The notes under the pieces are model-generated. The model worked only from the letters and a program-made list of their open reading frames with translations, was not told where the DNA came from and made no database searches. Source: Caldifarciminota bacterium UBA3079 (GTDB lineage: Bacteria; Hydrothermota; Tepidihabitantia; Tepidihabitantales; Tepidihabitantaceae). From it: 10,989 bases of DNA. Positions 1 to 6,331 of the stretch are shown piece after piece (position 1 is the first letter of the stretch; the number at the start of each line of letters is the position of its first letter). A program made the translations under genes and the position numbers. The stretch covers positions 1-10,989 of the forward strand of contig DFBN01000032.1 in the NCBI GenBank assembly GCA_002366635.1, given 5' to 3'.

Positions 1-681
1 GCAATGGCAAGGGGATTCTATCCTGCGATTTATCCTGGAATCGTCCAGGTAGCAGCAGGGCAGACTACTCCGAATATCAACTTCACTCTTATCCGGGTCA
101 GACATGGAGATGCCGGGATTGCTGGTTTTGTCTATGACGGCATCGAGCAAACCGAAATCAGTGGAGCTTTGGTTGTTGCTACCGGCCCGGATTGTGAACA
201 TCAAGCCTATACTGATTCTTATGGCAACTACCTGATTGAAGGTCTGGAGCCGGGCGAATACGAAATAACGGTTACTGCCGAAGGCTTTGAACCGACTTCA
301 TATTCTGAACCGGTCCTGGTTGAAACCGAAGTGGTCACTTCCTTCACTAACCCGGTTCTTTATCCCTTGACCGGGGTCCAGGAATCTCCGGTTCCAGGTA
401 TGGTAACTGGGAACAAGCTGGCGGTCGAGCCGAATCCGTTTTACAGTGGCACGAACATCCGCTGGCAGCTAAAGGGACAAGGGCATGTTACCCTTCGGGT
501 GTTTGATAATACCGGCAGGGTGGTGCGGACCTTAGTCGATTCTCCTCTGGAATCCGGTGCCTATTCCATTGTCTGGGACGGCAAGGACCGTCTCGGCAAC
601 CGACTGGCTAAAGGAACCTATTTCTGCGAACTTTGGACGAATGCCGGCATACTTACTACTAAAACCTTACTTCTTCAATAG
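1..681 (+). CDS. C-terminal part of a secreted protein with carboxypeptidase-regulatory-like repeats and a FlgD-Ig/type IX-like C-terminal domain (5' truncated)
   Basis: The frame is open to the left edge, so this is the last 226 codons of a longer gene; the ATG at position 4 is probably internal. Residues 1-30 (ending in AGQTTPNINFTL) look like the end of one carboxypeptidase-regulatory-like beta-sandwich. Residues about 38-118 form a second one, with the typical TDSYGNYLIEGLEPGEYEITV core. After a linker, residues about 140-226 match the FlgD-Ig/type IX sorting-like fold: VEPNPF, then VTLRVFDNTGRVVRTL, then IVWDGKDRLGNRLAKGTYF. Such tails end many exported proteins in Bacteroidota-like and WOR-3-like bacteria. 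The protein is probably extracellular or surface-attached. Its catalytic or binding function cannot be told because the N-terminal part is outside the window. Domain assignments are confident; cell-surface sorting is inferred. Confidence 0.8.
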   Translation, partial: AMARGFYPAIYPGIVQVAAGQTTPNINFTLIRVRHGDAGIAGFVYDGIEQTEISGALVVATGPDCEHQAYTDSYGNYLIEGLEPGEYEITVTAEGFEPTSYSEPVLVETEVVTSFTNPVLYPLTGVQESPVPGMVTGNKLAVEPNPFYSGTNIRWQLKGQGHVTLRVFDNTGRVVRTLVDSPLESGAYSIVWDGKDRLGNRLAKGTYFCELWTNAGILTTKTLLLQ

Positions 682-700
682 CTCGACAAATACGACTAAA

Positions 701-748
701 TATGGGGCGAAGCAAATGCTTCGCCCCATAAGCTTATTGTAGTTTTTT
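701..748 (+). terminator. Probable transcription terminator after the secreted-protein gene
   Basis: A perfect 14-bp inverted repeat (arms 701-714 and 717-730, core GGGGCGAAGCA / TGCTTCGCCCC) starts 20 bases after the stop codon. A run of six T lies at 743-748. The T-run is 12 bases from the stem, farther than in a classic intrinsic terminator, so termination is likely but not certain. The stem could also simply protect the 3' end of the mRNA. Confidence 0.6.
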
Positions 749-888
749 GCGAGCGTAACTAGGTTGGATGTAGAGGGTCAGTGCAGGTGTCAGCGCAACT
801 CAATATCGCAACTTTTTTCATCCTTCCTACTTTTACATTTTGCCGTTTCCTTGTTTAGAGTCAACAGCCGTTTGTAACCACATACAGG

Positions 889-916
889 TTGACAGGCGTG
901 GTAGAGTAAATAAACT
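889..916 (+). promoter_or_regulatory. Candidate sigma-70-type promoter for the ArsR-type regulator gene
   Basis: A perfect TTGACA (889-894) is followed after 16 bases by TAAACT (911-916), which matches 4 of 6 consensus -10 positions. Transcription would begin about 922-924, at the ATG itself, so the mRNA could be leaderless; this agrees with the lack of a Shine-Dalgarno sequence before 924. The call rests on consensus matching only. Confidence 0.4.
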
Positions 917-923
917 TCTATGG

Positions 924-1325
924 ATGTTTGGTCCAGGTGGCCCGCATAGATTTGGTTGGGGTCGTGCACGGATGTTCCGACTTCTGGGTGCAGAGACCAG
1001 GCATCGGATTCTGGAACTGTTGCACGAAGGTCCTTTGACTGTGGGTGAGATTGCTAGGAGGGCCGGAGTCACTCAACCGGCCGTATCCCAGCATCTGGCA
1101 GTCTTACGAAGTGCGGGCTTGGTGCGGGATACGCGCAAAGGCCAGCATGTTTATTATGAACTTGAGTCCGAGGCTTTTGCCCGATACAGGCTTGGGTCGA
1201 ATGCGTTTGGCTGGCCAGCGCAGGATGAACTGCCCATGGCCCAACTTGAGGCATACCAGCAGTTTCTGAGGGCAGAGCTTGAAAGGGTAGAACAGACAAT
1301 GAAACAGCGGGACAAGAAGGAATAA
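924..1325 (+). CDS. ArsR-type winged helix-turn-helix transcriptional regulator with DUF5320-like ends
   Basis: This 133-residue protein has an ArsR-family winged helix at about residues 15-85. It reads LGAETRHRILELL, then LTVGEIARRAGVTQPAVSQHLAVLRSAGLV (recognition helix about 50-62), then the wing RKGQHVYYEL. It probably binds DNA as a dimer and represses or tunes nearby genes. There is no cysteine anywhere, so it lacks the thiol metal site of classic ArsR/SmtB sensors and its signal is unknown. Odd flanks: the N-terminus is Gly/Arg-rich (FGWGRAR), and the last 26 residues form a charged helix that resembles the C-terminus of the next gene's product at 11 of 26 aligned positions. The ATG at 924 was chosen because the domain starts soon after it; an upstream in-frame TTG at 840 would add 28 residues unlike the family. 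The product of the gene at 1420 is its likely partner or target. Confidence 0.85.
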   Translation: MFGPGGPHRFGWGRARMFRLLGAETRHRILELLHEGPLTVGEIARRAGVTQPAVSQHLAVLRSAGLVRDTRKGQHVYYELESEAFARYRLGSNAFGWPAQDELPMAQLEAYQQFLRAELERVEQTMKQRDKKE

Positions 1326-1351
1326 ATTTTCCCTTGCAACCTTTTTCCTTT

Positions 1352-1380
1352 TTGGTAGTCTTATAAGTAGATGCTAATAT
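1352..1380 (+). promoter_or_regulatory. Candidate promoter for the DUF5320-like gene
   Basis: TTGGTA (1352-1357) and TAATAT (1375-1380) are separated by exactly 17 bases; each matches 4 of 6 consensus positions. It lies in an A/T-rich stretch between the two genes, about 40 bases ahead of the start codon. This is weak evidence; read-through from the regulator gene is an alternative. Confidence 0.3.
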
Positions 1381-1404
1381 CTTTAAGGACTATAAATGAC
1401 ACCA

Positions 1405-1414
1405 AAAGGAGGTG
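1405..1414 (+). promoter_or_regulatory. Strong ribosome binding site that fixes the start of the DUF5320-like gene
   Basis: AAAGGAGGTG is a near-perfect Shine-Dalgarno sequence. GGAGG ends 7 bases before the ATG at 1420. It lies downstream of the alternative in-frame ATG at 1396, so the longer reading is unlikely. Confidence 0.8.
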
Positions 1415-1419
1415 TGATT

Positions 1420-1749
1420 ATGCCAGGTGGAGATAGAACAGGACCTGCAGGATTTGGTCCGATGACCGGCCGCGGACTTGGTTATTGTGCCGGATTCCCA
1501 ACCCCAGGGTTTACGCGGGGTTGGGGCCGTGGTTTTGGCTGGGGTCGAGGTCGCGGTTGGGGTCGAGGTCGGTACGGTGCTTGGGGAGGTTCCCCTTACC
1601 CATTTGCTTACCCTTACGCCGGTGGCGCTCAAGCATTTCCCACCAGCACGGAATTGCGCACTGACCTTCAGGCTTACCGTGACGAGCTCAAGAAGGAGCT
1701 TGCCGGTGTCGAGGAAACACTTGCTAAGCAGAGCAAGAAGAGCGGCTAA
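1420..1749 (+). CDS. DUF5320-like Gly/Arg/Trp-rich small protein
   Basis: The product has 109 residues. The N-terminus (MPGGDRTGPAGFGPMTGRGLGYC) has the pattern typical of DUF5320 proteins, with the single cysteine at residue 23. Residues 33-52 are a low-complexity WGRGxG repeat, and residues 57-70 are rich in Pro/Tyr/Gly. Residues about 78-105 form a charged amphipathic helix, probably a coiled coil (LQAYRDELKKELAGVEETL). DUF5320 proteins have no established biochemical function; they are often found near iron-sulfur/NifX-like proteins and small regulators. Here the gene follows an ArsR-type regulator with similar termini and has its own terminator, so the pair looks like a small self-contained unit. 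The start at 1420 is set by the Shine-Dalgarno site at 1405-1414. The family name comes from pattern recognition, not a search. Confidence 0.75.
   Translation: MPGGDRTGPAGFGPMTGRGLGYCAGFPTPGFTRGWGRGFGWGRGRGWGRGRYGAWGGSPYPFAYPYAGGAQAFPTSTELRTDLQAYRDELKKELAGVEETLAKQSKKSG
1522..1575 (+). repeat. Three in-frame 18-bp tandem units encoding WGRGFG-WGRGRG-WGRGRY
   Basis: A hexapeptide is repeated three times inside the DUF5320-like gene. At DNA level a 14-base string, TGGGGTCGAGGTCG, occurs at 1540-1553 and exactly again at 1558-1571, one 18-base period apart. This looks like expansion by slippage or unequal exchange. Confidence 0.85.
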
Positions 1750-1768
1750 GCCCGACTGAACTTTCATG

Positions 1769-1805
1769 CGCCGGTAGTCAGATAAGACTACCGGCGTTTC
1801 TTTTC
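1769..1805 (+). terminator. Rho-independent terminator after the DUF5320-like gene
   Basis: A perfect 11-bp stem (CGCCGGTAGTC at 1769-1779, GACTACCGGCG at 1786-1796) has a 6-base loop (AGATAA) and is followed directly by TTTCTTTTC. It starts 20 bases after the stop codon. This is a classic intrinsic terminator and ends the ArsR/DUF5320 unit. Confidence 0.92.
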
Positions 1806-1834
1806 ATATGCAATTCAGGGATTGAACCTGAGAA

Positions 1835-1863
1835 TTGACAATACAGGTTTCTATAGGTAGGCT
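1835..1863 (+). promoter_or_regulatory. Candidate promoter for the cyclic-nucleotide-binding-like gene
   Basis: A perfect TTGACA lies at 1835-1840, just after the preceding terminator. The best -10 at 17-base spacing, TAGGCT (1858-1863), matches only 3 of 6 positions. A promoter is expected here because a terminator precedes and a gene with a good ribosome binding site follows, but the exact -10 is uncertain. Confidence 0.35.
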
Positions 1864-1893
1864 AACTAAAAATAAGCTAAGAGGAGTAGTATA

Positions 1894-2370
1894 ATGGATG
1901 TAAAAGAGTTTCTGAAAAGCATTCCGGCATTTAGCCATCTTGAGGATGCTGAATTCGACCGAGTGGTCAAGCTCGCTAAAGTCAGTAATGTAAAGCCAGG
2001 TGAGATGATTGATGTTCAGGGTGAACCGGCGAAGAAGCTTTATATTATGGTCAGTGGTCGGCTGAGCGTAGTGCTTGACCTTGATTTCGGGGTGGTGAAG
2101 AAGAGCTATATGGTGACGACGGTCGGGCCCGGTCAGATGTTCGCCTGGTCCGGAATGGTAGATAACCCGGCTTACACTGCAAGCGGCAAGACGCTCACCG
2201 ATTGCACTTTGCTGGAGTTTGAGATCCGGCAGATGGAGAAGGAGTTTGAGGAAGACCCAAGGCTGGGATTTGTGTTGATGCGCGCGGTGGCGAAGACTAT
2301 CGCATCGAGGCTTCGCCATATGCAGTTGCAACTGGTGCAGCAATATGCGGTGCGCGAGTCTGCCGAATAG
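1894..2370 (+). CDS. Stand-alone cyclic-nucleotide-binding-like (CAP/cNMP) domain protein
   Basis: This 158-residue protein begins after GAGGAG at 1881-1886, 7 bases before the ATG. Residues about 5-112 follow the CAP effector-domain pattern: FLKSIPAFSHL, then VKPGEMIDVQGEPAKKLYIMVSGRLSVV, then VGPGQMFAWSGMV. Residues about 113-150 form the long C-helix. There is no helix-turn-helix afterwards, so it cannot act as a CRP-like DNA-binding factor on its own. In the phosphate-binding cassette (about residues 78-99) the usual Glu after FG is replaced (FAWSG), and the Arg that contacts the cyclic phosphate is Tyr (AYTAS). Binding of cAMP or cGMP is therefore doubtful; another ligand or a protein-protein role is possible. 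It lies 66 bases upstream of cmk with no obvious terminator between, so it may be the first gene of the long operon. Confidence 0.85.
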   Translation: MDVKEFLKSIPAFSHLEDAEFDRVVKLAKVSNVKPGEMIDVQGEPAKKLYIMVSGRLSVVLDLDFGVVKKSYMVTTVGPGQMFAWSGMVDNPAYTASGKTLTDCTLLEFEIRQMEKEFEEDPRLGFVLMRAVAKTIASRLRHMQLQLVQQYAVRESAE

Positions 2371-2436
2371 ACCAATCTGTTTAACTGTTTTTACAGGTAT
2401 CAGCGAATTCATTTGGCAGCTTAGCAACCGGTGATT

Positions 2437-3129
2437 ATGCGGTCAGAGGGTTTTGTCCTTACGATTGACGGCCCGGCCGGGTCTGGTAAGAGCACGACAG
2501 CAAAGGAAACTGCCAAGGCACTCGGGTTTGATTATCTTGACACCGGTGCAATGTACCGGGCGATAACTTTGAAGTTTATCGAGTCGGGTATAAGTCTGCA
2601 CGACCGCAAGGGAATCGCTCGAGTGTTGCGTTCTGCAAGAATAGCTATGAATTGGCGGCATGGAAATCTGGAGGTATTGCTGGACGGATGTGATGTGACC
2701 CGGGAAATCAGAACACAACGCGTGAGTGCATGCGTTTCACCGGTATCGGCCATTCATGTAGTGCGCAAGAGAATGGTCTTGGAGCAGCGCCGCATTGCGC
2801 AAGGGAGGAATCTTGTCTGCGAAGGCAGGGATATCGGCAGTGTTGTTTTCCCAAATGCAGACCTGAAAGTGTTTCTGGAATGCGATATTGAAGAGCGCAC
2901 CCGGCGCAGGGAAAAGGAGCTGTATGATAATGGGTTGCATCCGGGCAGAAACCGAGTCAGGGCCAATCTGATTGAGCGTGACCGGATTGATTCTTCCAGA
3001 GATATTTCACCTTTGCGCCGGGTTCCAGATGCGGTGTTGATTGATACAACGATGCTGACGATAAGAGAACAGGTGGCCGTAGTTTGTTCGCTGGCGCTAG
3101 CAAAACTCAGGAAAAAGGACAGAGCTTGA
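2437..3129 (+). CDS. cmk: Cytidylate kinase (CMP/dCMP kinase)
   Basis: This cytoplasmic enzyme transfers phosphate from ATP to CMP or dCMP, giving CDP or dCDP for nucleic-acid and CDP-diacylglycerol synthesis. Counting from the ATG at 2437 (230 residues; E. coli has about 227), the P-loop GPAGSGKST is at residues 12-20. LDTGAMYRA is at 34-42, the CMP-binding EGRDIGSVVFP at 129-139, and the RDRIDSSR motif at about 181-188. All hallmarks are present. The start is uncertain: GTG at 2431 is in frame two codons earlier, and neither has a clear Shine-Dalgarno. The stop codon overlaps the TTG start of plsC (TTGA), suggesting coupled translation. A cmk-plsC-ispH-rpsA order is a known bacterial arrangement. 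Confidence 0.95.
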   Translation: MRSEGFVLTIDGPAGSGKSTTAKETAKALGFDYLDTGAMYRAITLKFIESGISLHDRKGIARVLRSARIAMNWRHGNLEVLLDGCDVTREIRTQRVSACVSPVSAIHVVRKRMVLEQRRIAQGRNLVCEGRDIGSVVFPNADLKVFLECDIEERTRRREKELYDNGLHPGRNRVRANLIERDRIDSSRDISPLRRVPDAVLIDTTMLTIREQVAVVCSLALAKLRKKDRA

Positions 3130-3773
3130 GATTCCGTTGGAGAATTGGCTGGATTATTGCCTGTCCGTTCGTTTGGCTGTTTCCGGGATTGCGCGTTTTT
3201 GGCCGGGAGAAACTGGTTAAAGGCCCACAGATTCTGGCAGTGAACCATGTTTCCAATATTGACCCGCTGGTTGTGGGTTGCGCTGCGGCACGGGAGTTGC
3301 ACTTTCTTGCCAAGGAGGAATTGTTCCGGCCTTCCCTTTTTTTTGCATGGCTCATCAGGAATTTCAATGCCTGGCCGGTGCGGCGAGGGATTGCGGATAC
3401 TGGTGCGATAAGGCATTGCTCCAGAATTCTGCGTTATGGACAGTCTTTGGTGCTTTTTCCGGAAGGAACCCGGAGCCAGACCGGAGAAATAGGTCATTTC
3501 ATGCGCGGGGTCGGGATGCTCGCAATTACCAATCGGGTTCCAGTTGTGCCTACCTTCATTCAGGGTCTGGACAAGTCCTGGATTTCATGGTTTGTCGACC
3601 GGGATTTTGTGAAGAAGGGATTTCGTAAGCGGTCGGTCCATAGGACAAAAATCCGGGTTTTTTTCGGTGAGCCGGTTTATCCAGAAAATTTCAGTCGTGA
3701 CCGCCGTGGATATGTTGAAATGACGCGCGCAGTTGAGGAACGCGTCCGGACGCTTGGGAAATGCCAAGGGTAA
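3126..3773 (+). CDS. plsC: 1-acyl-sn-glycerol-3-phosphate acyltransferase (PlsC family)
   Basis: The enzyme adds the second acyl chain to lysophosphatidate, making phosphatidate at the inner membrane. With the TTG start at 3126 it has 215 residues. Residues about 7-23 are hydrophobic (WIIACPFVWLFPG) and probably dip into the membrane. The catalytic NHVSNIDP motif gives His41 and Asp46 (HX4D). The substrate-binding FPEGTRS motif is at 111-117, and the VPVVPTFI motif at 138-145. The TTG was chosen because it overlaps the cmk stop as TTGA, has the purine-rich stretch AGGAAAAAGGACAG just ahead, and puts the hydrophobic helix near the N-terminus. A TTG at 3084 would add 14 unconserved residues. 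The 3' end overlaps ispH by 13 bases. Lysophosphatidate as substrate is inferred from the family. Confidence 0.9.
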   Translation: MRFRWRIGWIIACPFVWLFPGLRVFGREKLVKGPQILAVNHVSNIDPLVVGCAAARELHFLAKEELFRPSLFFAWLIRNFNAWPVRRGIADTGAIRHCSRILRYGQSLVLFPEGTRSQTGEIGHFMRGVGMLAITNRVPVVPTFIQGLDKSWISWFVDRDFVKKGFRKRSVHRTKIRVFFGEPVYPENFSRDRRGYVEMTRAVEERVRTLGKCQG

Positions 3774-4609
3774 TTATTGCTAAGCCGACCGGTTTCTGCT
3801 TCGGTGTCGAGCGCGCCATCAGAATGGCGAAACAAGGGAAAAAACGATATGGCCGGGTGTATACATTCGGAGAACTGGTGCACAATCCGCTGGTGCTTGA
3901 GGAACTTGAACTTGAAGGGATTCGAACGGTGCGCAGTGTTCAGCAGGCGCGTGATGGTACGCTTATTATCCGTGCCCACGGGTGTCGACCCGAAATACTG
4001 AATCAATGCAGAAAACTTGGAATAAAAACGATTGATGCTACCTGTCCTTATGTGCGTAAGGTGCAGAATGTGGCAAGACGGTTGAAAGAACAGGGATACC
4101 TGGTAGTAGTTGTGGGCGAGCGGAATCACCCTGAGGTTCGTTCCATTCTTGGCTACGCTGGTGCCGATGCCCGGGTTTACACACCGAGAATGAGAGTCGG
4201 CTCACAGAAAATAGGTATTGTTGCCCAGACGACTATGTCTCAGAAACTGCTTCGGGAAGCTGTTGCCAAACTTACTCAGTTCCGCTATACTGAGGTTCGA
4301 GTGTTTGATACCATCTGTGAAGAGGTGACTGCTCGGCAAGAGGCGACCACCCGTCTTGCGGAGAAGACTGAGCTGGTGATTGTAGTGGGTGGCCGGAAGA
4401 GTGCAAATACCGCGCGGCTTGCTGAAATTGTGAAGGCCGCGGGGAAGAAGATGGTTTTTGTAGAGCGCACCTCAGAACTGCCCCGTGATGTTCTATGTAA
4501 CAGGACAAGAATCGGGGTCGTAGCCGGGTCTTCTACCCCGGCGTGGGTGGTGCGTGAAGTTGCTGCTGTTGCAAAAATCCCGATAAGGAGGAATGGTAAT
4601 AATGACTGA
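3761..4609 (+). CDS. ispH: 4-hydroxy-3-methylbut-2-enyl diphosphate reductase (IspH/LytB)
   Basis: This is the last enzyme of the MEP pathway: it reduces HMBPP to IPP and DMAPP with a [4Fe-4S] cluster. The product has 282 residues (E. coli 316). Cluster cysteines are Cys13 (TGFCFGVERA), Cys95 (DATCPYV) and Cys186 (DTICEEVTARQ). Substrate-contacting residues are present: His41 (LVHNP), His73 (RAHGC), His123 with Glu125 (NHPEV), the QTT at 156-158, Ser214 and Asn216 (KSANTARL), and Ser257/258 (GSSTP). The reading frame begins inside the end of plsC, and the stop overlaps the rpsA start by 8 bases. In some Firmicutes ispH and rpsA are fused; here they are separate but tightly coupled. Its presence shows isoprenoids are made by the MEP route. 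Confidence 0.96.
   Translation: MPRVIIAKPTGFCFGVERAIRMAKQGKKRYGRVYTFGELVHNPLVLEELELEGIRTVRSVQQARDGTLIIRAHGCRPEILNQCRKLGIKTIDATCPYVRKVQNVARRLKEQGYLVVVVGERNHPEVRSILGYAGADARVYTPRMRVGSQKIGIVAQTTMSQKLLREAVAKLTQFRYTEVRVFDTICEEVTARQEATTRLAEKTELVIVVGGRKSANTARLAEIVKAAGKKMVFVERTSELPRDVLCNRTRIGVVAGSSTPAWVVREVAAVAKIPIRRNGNND
4585..4591 (+). promoter_or_regulatory. Ribosome binding site that decides the rpsA start
   Basis: AAGGAGG lies inside the end of ispH. It is only 1 base from the in-frame ATG at 4593 but 10 bases from the ATG at 4602, so the second ATG is the likely start. Confidence 0.75.
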
Positions 4610-6296
4610 AGAGACCAAAGATGTTGATGCCAAAGAGCTGACAATGGCTGACATCTATGAAGGTTCGTTTCCGACCCTCAAGCCTGGGCAGATAGTAACG
4701 GGCACAATCATCAAGAGATTGCCCAATGCAGTGCTCGTTGATCTGGGTTTGAAGGCAGAAGGTATCCTGCCGCTGGAAGAATTCCGAAACCCGGATGAGG
4801 CCAAAGAAGGGCAAGAAGTAAAGGTTTACCTTGATATGCTTGAAGACAAAGAAGGTTTCCCGGCTATTTCAAAAAGAAAGGCCGATTTCCAACTTGCTTG
4901 GGAAAAGATTAAAGAAAAGTCTGAAAGCTCTGAAGGTGTGCCGGCTACCGTTATGAAACGGGTGAAGGGCGGACTCGCAGTCGAAGTGATGGGACTGGAT
5001 GCCTTTCTGCCCGGTTCACAGGTTGATTTGCGGCCGGTGCCGAACCTTGATATGCTCATCGGCAAGGAACTCGAGGTGAAGATTATTTCGGTCAATTGGT
5101 TTAAGAAGAATATCGTGGTATCCAGGCGTGTCCTTTTGGAAGAGCGTCAGGCTCAGGCGCGGAAGGAGCTGTTTGCACGGACGAAGGTCGGCGATGTTAT
5201 CGATGGCACGGTTAAGACCATTACCGATTTTGGCGCATTTGTTGATATCGGTGGTGCAGATGCACTTCTGCATATTTCGGATTTGGCCTGGAATAAGGTT
5301 ATCCACCCCAAAGAGGTAGTGGACATCGGTGATGAGTTGAAAGTGAAAGTGCTTTCTGCGGATGAGCGGACCGGCCGGATAACGGTCGGACTGAAACAGT
5401 TGACACCACATCCATGGGAAAAAGTGGAAGAGAAATATCCGATAGGCACGCGCATCAAAGGACGGGTTACGACACTGGCAGAATACGGGGCTTTCGTAGA
5501 GCTTGAAAAAGGTATTGAGGGATTGATTCATATTTCAGAGATGTCGTGGACCAAGATGATTCATCACCCTTCGCAGATACTGGCGGTCGGTGATGAAGTG
5601 GAAGCGGTGGTGCTCAATATCGACAAGGAGAACCGGCGGATTTCCCTGGGGCTCAAGCAAACGATGCCTGACCCCTGGTCTCTTATCGACGAGAAATACC
5701 ATGTCGGCCAGCGCGTGGAAGGTGAGGTCCGGTCCCTTAAGGAATTCGGTGCCTTTGTGGAAATCGAAGAAGGCATCGAAGGTTTGGTTCACAACGCGGA
5801 TATGTCCTGGACTAAGAGAATCAAGCATCCGAGGGAAGAACTCAAGAAAGGTCAGCGGATAGAAACGGTTATTCTCGGGATTGATAAAGAGAACCGGCGG
5901 ATTACTTTGGGGCTCAAGCAGACCCAGGAGGACCCGTTCTACGAAATCAGCAAGGAGTTGAAAGAAGGGAGTCTGATTCGAGCACGTATCATTGACTTAC
6001 CGAAGCCGGGTGTGGTAGTCAGTCTGCAATACGGTATCGAAGGTTTTGTTCCGCTCAGCCAACTCGTCCGTGGAGGAAAGAAAGCGAAAGAAAAGTACCA
6101 GATTGGCGAGGAACTGGAGTTGAAAGTGATACGGGTCGATTTTGACCACCGGCGGATAGGCCTGAGTGAGAAGGCGGTGCATATGCCTGAATCGGAAAAT
6201 GAAAAGCCGCGTGAGCGCCGGAAGTCAGCGCCTGAGGAAGAAGTAAACGACCGGTTCACGCTTGAAGACCACATTCGGGGGACGGGCGAGGACTAG
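4602..6296 (+). CDS. rpsA: 30S ribosomal protein S1, six S1 domains
   Basis: S1 binds the mRNA leader and brings it to the 30S ribosome. The product has 564 residues, close to E. coli (557). Six OB-fold S1 domains can be seen at about 28-92, 111-175, 196-265, 281-352, 368-439 and 454-523. The first two are the most diverged, as is usual since they dock on the ribosome. Domains 3-5 carry the RNA-binding signature FGAFV or YGAFV with LLHIS, LIHIS or LVHNA. Domains 4 and 5 are especially alike and share DNA strings 261 bases apart. The C-terminal tail (about 524-564) is charged and probably disordered. The gene starts 8 bases inside ispH; 25 bases separate its stop from mtaB. Confidence 0.96.
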   Translation: MTEETKDVDAKELTMADIYEGSFPTLKPGQIVTGTIIKRLPNAVLVDLGLKAEGILPLEEFRNPDEAKEGQEVKVYLDMLEDKEGFPAISKRKADFQLAWEKIKEKSESSEGVPATVMKRVKGGLAVEVMGLDAFLPGSQVDLRPVPNLDMLIGKELEVKIISVNWFKKNIVVSRRVLLEERQAQARKELFARTKVGDVIDGTVKTITDFGAFVDIGGADALLHISDLAWNKVIHPKEVVDIGDELKVKVLSADERTGRITVGLKQLTPHPWEKVEEKYPIGTRIKGRVTTLAEYGAFVELEKGIEGLIHISEMSWTKMIHHPSQILAVGDEVEAVVLNIDKENRRISLGLKQTMPDPWSLIDEKYHVGQRVEGEVRSLKEFGAFVEIEEGIEGLVHNADMSWTKRIKHPREELKKGQRIETVILGIDKENRRITLGLKQTQEDPFYEISKELKEGSLIRARIIDLPKPGVVVSLQYGIEGFVPLSQLVRGGKKAKEKYQIGEELELKVIRVDFDHRRIGLSEKAVHMPESENEKPRERRKSAPEEEVNDRFTLEDHIRGTGED

Positions 6297-6312
6297 GTCC
6301 AAAGACCGTATC

Positions 6313-6331
6313 AGGCCTGTGATGAAGGCCT
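6313..6331 (+). promoter_or_regulatory. Small hairpin holding the mtaB start codon in its loop
   Basis: AGGCCT at 6313-6318 and AGGCCT at 6326-6331 can pair as a 6-bp stem. The 7-base loop GTGATGA contains both candidate start codons (GTG 6319, ATG 6322). The gene lacks a good Shine-Dalgarno, so this structure could affect initiation. The stem is short and may be chance. Confidence 0.3.

Noticed and set aside
840..923. Upstream TTG extension of the ArsR-type gene
   Set aside because: The added 28 residues are unlike the family and run through a good TTGACA promoter element.
1804..2427. 207-codon open frame on the - strand
   Set aside because: It lies opposite the cNMP-like gene, which has a good ribosome binding site and a recognisable fold. 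The reverse translation has no recognisable domain.
2371..2436. Promoter or terminator between the cNMP-like gene and cmk
   Set aside because: I see no convincing -35/-10 pair and no stem with a T-run, so none is annotated.
2754..3497. 247-codon open frame on the - strand
   Set aside because: It is antisense to cmk and plsC, both with clear motifs; low-complexity composition and no known domain.
6262..6321. Upstream start for mtaB inside rpsA
   Set aside because: The extra 20 residues are unconserved; MtaB proteins begin just before the VGCRLNQSES motif.
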